NCBI GenBank assembly: GCA_900547685.1
Contig: URHS01000005.1
Span: 1-64,000 of the forward strand
Reading direction: 5' to 3'
Source of the DNA: an uncultured Blautia sp.
GTDB lineage: Bacteria; Bacillota; Clostridia; Lachnospirales; Lachnospiraceae
DNA length: 64,000 nt
A program made the position numbers and the translations under genes. The notes below the pieces were generated by a model. The model was not told the DNA's origin, did not search any database, and saw only the letters and a list, made by a program, of their open reading frames with translations. The first letter of the stretch is position 1; each line of letters starts with the position of its first letter. Shown here piece after piece: positions 61,734 through 64,000 of this stretch.

Positions 61734-62538
61734 GCTTTTCTTCCTTTTCAACATCTACTCTTTCAATGAACCCTGTTTTTAGTTTACTGTTTCGTTTAAA
61801 AGCCTTACTCCAGCCTCCGATTTTATTATATACCCAGAAAGAATGAGAAAGAACCGTTTTTGCCTTTCCAATCTTTTCCTTTGTTGTCTTGGTATAAATG
61901 CTGCCGCCACAGCTTATCTTCGTTCCTTTCATAATATGAGCAATCAAATCTGACTCACATGTAATATCATCAGGAACTTCTGTATATGCCAATCCCACAC
62001 AATCTGCCTTATGAGCATCACTTCCCCCTGTTCCAGGTAAATCATATTTTTCTGCAATTTTTACGGCTCTGTCATTTACATCCTGTGGTTCACAGGCATT
62101 AAAAGTTTCCATAAAATCAAATTCCTTTAGAATATCAGGATTTCTCTCATAAGCCTTTGCGTTCATAAAGCTCATAAACTTTTCACCACATGGATGTGCC
62201 GGTCCTAAAATCCCACCATAATTATGCACAATCGGTATCAACATCTGTACAGGAATTCCACGAAGTTCCAATAGACGCAACTTAATGTTTTCCGGCATAA
62301 TTACAATAATATGTCCGGCATCCAGTGTATCATATTCGATTCCTTTTAATACTACAAAATCTTTATGTCTTTTTCCTTTAATGTTTTTTTTCCAATAACG
62401 GTATCCCCCATAAGAATCATGATCTGTTACCAACATTCCTCCAAATCCCTGGGCTTTTAGCATAGAAATATATTCTTCAATAGGGACTTTTCCGTCAATT
62501 GATCCTTCTTTTGTATGGCAATGCATGTCAATCTTCAT
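61714..62538 (-). CDS. PHP-domain phosphoesterase
   Basis: 274 residues from ATG 62538 (MKIDMHCHTKEG), preceded by AAGGAG. PHP motifs: DMHCHTKEGSIDG, TDHDSYGGYRYW, GPAHPCGE, GGSDAHKADC, which bind two or three metals. Substrate unknown (histidinol-phosphate or nucleotide phosphates in relatives). Its end overlaps hom. Confidence 0.9.
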   Translation of the reverse strand: MKIDMHCHTKEGSIDGKVPIEEYISMLKAQGFGGMLVTDHDSYGGYRYWKKNIKGKRHKDFVVLKGIEYDTLDAGHIIVIMPENIKLRLLELRGIPVQMLIPIVHNYGGILGPAHPCGEKFMSFMNAKAYERNPDILKEFDFMETFNACEPQDVNDRAVKIAEKYDLPGTGGSDAHKADCVGLAYTEVPDDITCESDLIAHIMKGTKISCGGSIYTKTTKEKIGKAKTVLSHSFWVYNKIGGWSKAFKRNSKLKTGFIERVDVEKEEKHEQKSN

Positions 62539-62573
62539 GACAACATCTCCTTCCCCCATTTGATATTTAAAAA

Positions 62574-63347
62574 TTACATACCAAATCTTTGCTTTAATGC
62601 ATTCATCTTCTCTTTTGGAAGAATTAAATTAAAACTGTTCGGATTAATTACAATCCCTTTTGCAATCGGTATTAATACTTTCTCCATATTTTCAAAAGTT
62701 ACCAAAAGCGCTTGAAATTTTCCTTCTTGATTAAATCTGCGAAATTCTTCAGCATCGGTAAACACAGGCTGGAAAACATCACCATTTTGATTTTTCACAT
62801 AAGGAACCTGTACATTTTCTTCTTCACCTTTCTTCTCTACCGCCAGAAGGAACTTACTTTTTACCACATTTGCTGCAACTTCCTCCTCCAATTCAGGAAG
62901 TGACGTCTTTTCTGACATCTCTACATCTCTGCGAAATTCCTGCATAAAATAAATAGCCGATAATTGAAGCTGTGGATTAAGTAATGGTCTCTTTTCCTCA
63001 GGAAGTACGGAAAAATCCGGTTCTCTTACAATTTCTTCCAATTCGAGCTCCGTTTTTTTATCTTTTTCATGATATACAACACTATTTACCCCCAGTGTAT
63101 AAAGTGTTGTATAAAAATTAAGAAAGCTCTTATTTTCTACTTTTATTCCTGCAACTGCATTTTTTTCTGCAGCAATAGGCTGTGCTGCTTTTTCCAAATC
63201 TTCTTTGTCTTCGAAAATCCACACCTGATCGTTGAAACTTTCTGCGTCACAAATCACGAAGGGCTGTCTGGTAGCTCTTGAAAAGAGCGCAAATACTTCC
63301 TCTCTTGTCTGTATTTTCTGAATTAGTTCTTTTTTTACATTATCCAT
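62574..63347 (-). CDS. SseB-family domain protein
   Basis: 257 residues, soluble and acidic, with two SseB-like segments (ENKSFLNFYTTLYTLGVNSVVY, and VFTDAEEFRRFNQEGKFQALLVTFENMEKVLIP). SseB domains occur in many bacteria with poorly known function. It is the first of the four-gene leftward unit, 35 bases before the PHP start. Confidence 0.8.
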   Translation of the reverse strand: MDNVKKELIQKIQTREEVFALFSRATRQPFVICDAESFNDQVWIFEDKEDLEKAAQPIAAEKNAVAGIKVENKSFLNFYTTLYTLGVNSVVYHEKDKKTELELEEIVREPDFSVLPEEKRPLLNPQLQLSAIYFMQEFRRDVEMSEKTSLPELEEEVAANVVKSKFLLAVEKKGEEENVQVPYVKNQNGDVFQPVFTDAEEFRRFNQEGKFQALLVTFENMEKVLIPIAKGIVINPNSFNLILPKEKMNALKQRFGM

Positions 63348-63414
63348 GTCCTTCTTCTCCTGTTGTAATCTTTTCTATGTATAGTATACACCTTTTTCTC
63401 GTTTTTGTCCCTGT

Positions 63415-63957
63415 TTATTTCCTGTCAAAAAACAGCAAACTGAAAAATGCCACTTTTCCTTCACAATAATAAGGAAATCCACAGTATTCTGCCAACTTAT
63501 TTACCTGAATACAAAAAGCAGATAAACAAGAAGCCTTTTTATCCGGAAATACACACTCTTTTCCCTCCCTTATTGCACAAGGTGTGCATAACTGGCATGG
63601 GCCTGCCATTGCCGGCAAATATTCCTGAATTTCTTCTTCTAACTCTGAGAGTAATTTTCTCGTAAGCTGATTATGATGTTTTTTAATTAAACGAGTCTCA
63701 CTGTCATCATTAATATCCTGTACCATAGTAATTGTCTGAAGCACCAATGCCTTTTTAAACCTGTCTGTTTTTTCTTTTAATTCTTCAAAAGTCCCACAGG
63801 CAGGAGGACAGGAATAATTTTTTTCATAATTTCCGCAGTAATTCATTTCACAAAATCTGCGAAAGCTGCCATCATATTCGATTGCCTGTGCATCAATAAT
63901 TTTATAATTTGTAAATCCCAGATTTTCTGCTGCTTCTAAAATTTTTTCTGCTTGCAT
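63415..63957 (-). CDS. DUF2284 metal-binding protein
   Basis: 180 residues with Cys-rich motifs: NYSCPPACGTFEELK near 45, CQLCTPCAIREGKECVFP near 118, and CLSAFCIQVNKLAEYCG near 147. The pattern fits DUF2284, thought to bind an iron-sulfur cluster or zinc; function is unproven. Separate from the SseB unit by 67 bases. Confidence 0.88.
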   Translation of the reverse strand: MQAEKILEAAENLGFTNYKIIDAQAIEYDGSFRRFCEMNYCGNYEKNYSCPPACGTFEELKEKTDRFKKALVLQTITMVQDINDDSETRLIKKHHNQLTRKLLSELEEEIQEYLPAMAGPCQLCTPCAIREGKECVFPDKKASCLSAFCIQVNKLAEYCGFPYYCEGKVAFFSLLFFDRK

Positions 63958-64000
63958 ATTTTTACCACCTTTTTTCTATTCTATTACAGACATTTCGGTA

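Overview
The window is AT-rich chromosomal DNA from a low-GC, spore-forming Firmicute. Gene content points to the Lachnospiraceae (Blautia-like at best guess): DUF5721, DUF3793 with DUF2325, a bacterial GlnRS, dipicolinate synthase, a Spo0E-like peptide, a PASTA kinase and a meso-DAP-type MurE. The genus is an inference; no rRNA is present to settle it.

Region by region. Positions 1-1.5 kb hold the edge of a probable IS element, an RpiR-family regulator with three copies of its likely operator, and a 56-residue Spo0E-like peptide. From 1.5 to 4.8 kb, leftward, lie ychF, then thiN, rpe and rsgA. These last three normally continue the cluster murE-priA-def-fmt-rsmB-rlmN-prpC-prkC, which sits at 15.5-26.0 kb. 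About 10.7 kb of accessory DNA (4.8-15.5 kb) separates prkC from rsgA. This island carries a complete type I restriction-modification operon behind an XRE regulator, an hsdS gene split across an invertible segment, an unknown membrane-anchored protein, a GyrI-like/TfoX-like/WYL trio, and a DUF1016 (YhcG-type) nuclease gene bracketed by near-identical palindromes.

From 26.1 to 29.3 kb is a sporulation unit: dpaA, dpaB and an asparagine-synthetase-like protein that has lost its glutaminase site. It has a mother-cell-type promoter in front and a terminator behind. Then come scattered housekeeping genes: DUF2871, DegV, DUF5721-nudC, htpG with a CIRCE element, and an operon from maf through two HAD phosphatases to an aldehyde dehydrogenase and a methyltransferase. 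A shortened ISAs1-type element with a clear target duplication sits just upstream of maf.

From 40 to 50.6 kb are a DUF2325-DUF3793 pair with two copies of a probable metal-responsive operator, a YtxH-like protein, glnS coupled to a MocR regulator, a thioesterase, truA, a large secreted NlpC/P60 plus 3D-domain wall hydrolase with four copies of an unrecognised 40-residue repeat, and an alanine:sodium symporter. From 50.7 to 57.5 kb are divergent fba and PPi-type phosphofructokinase, an AIM24 protein, an ABC-F ATPase, a CaCA exchanger and a lipoprotein. From 57.6 kb to the end are a BlaI/BlaR-like pair lacking a beta-lactamase, then the leftward set SseB-like, PHP, hom and alaX, and a DUF2284 protein.

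The most interesting content is the phase-variable hsdS, the palindrome-bracketed DUF1016 gene, the degenerate asparagine synthetase inside the dipicolinate operon, and the paired regulatory sites. No rRNA, tRNA or CRISPR array was seen, and apart from the IS transposase no recombinase gene.
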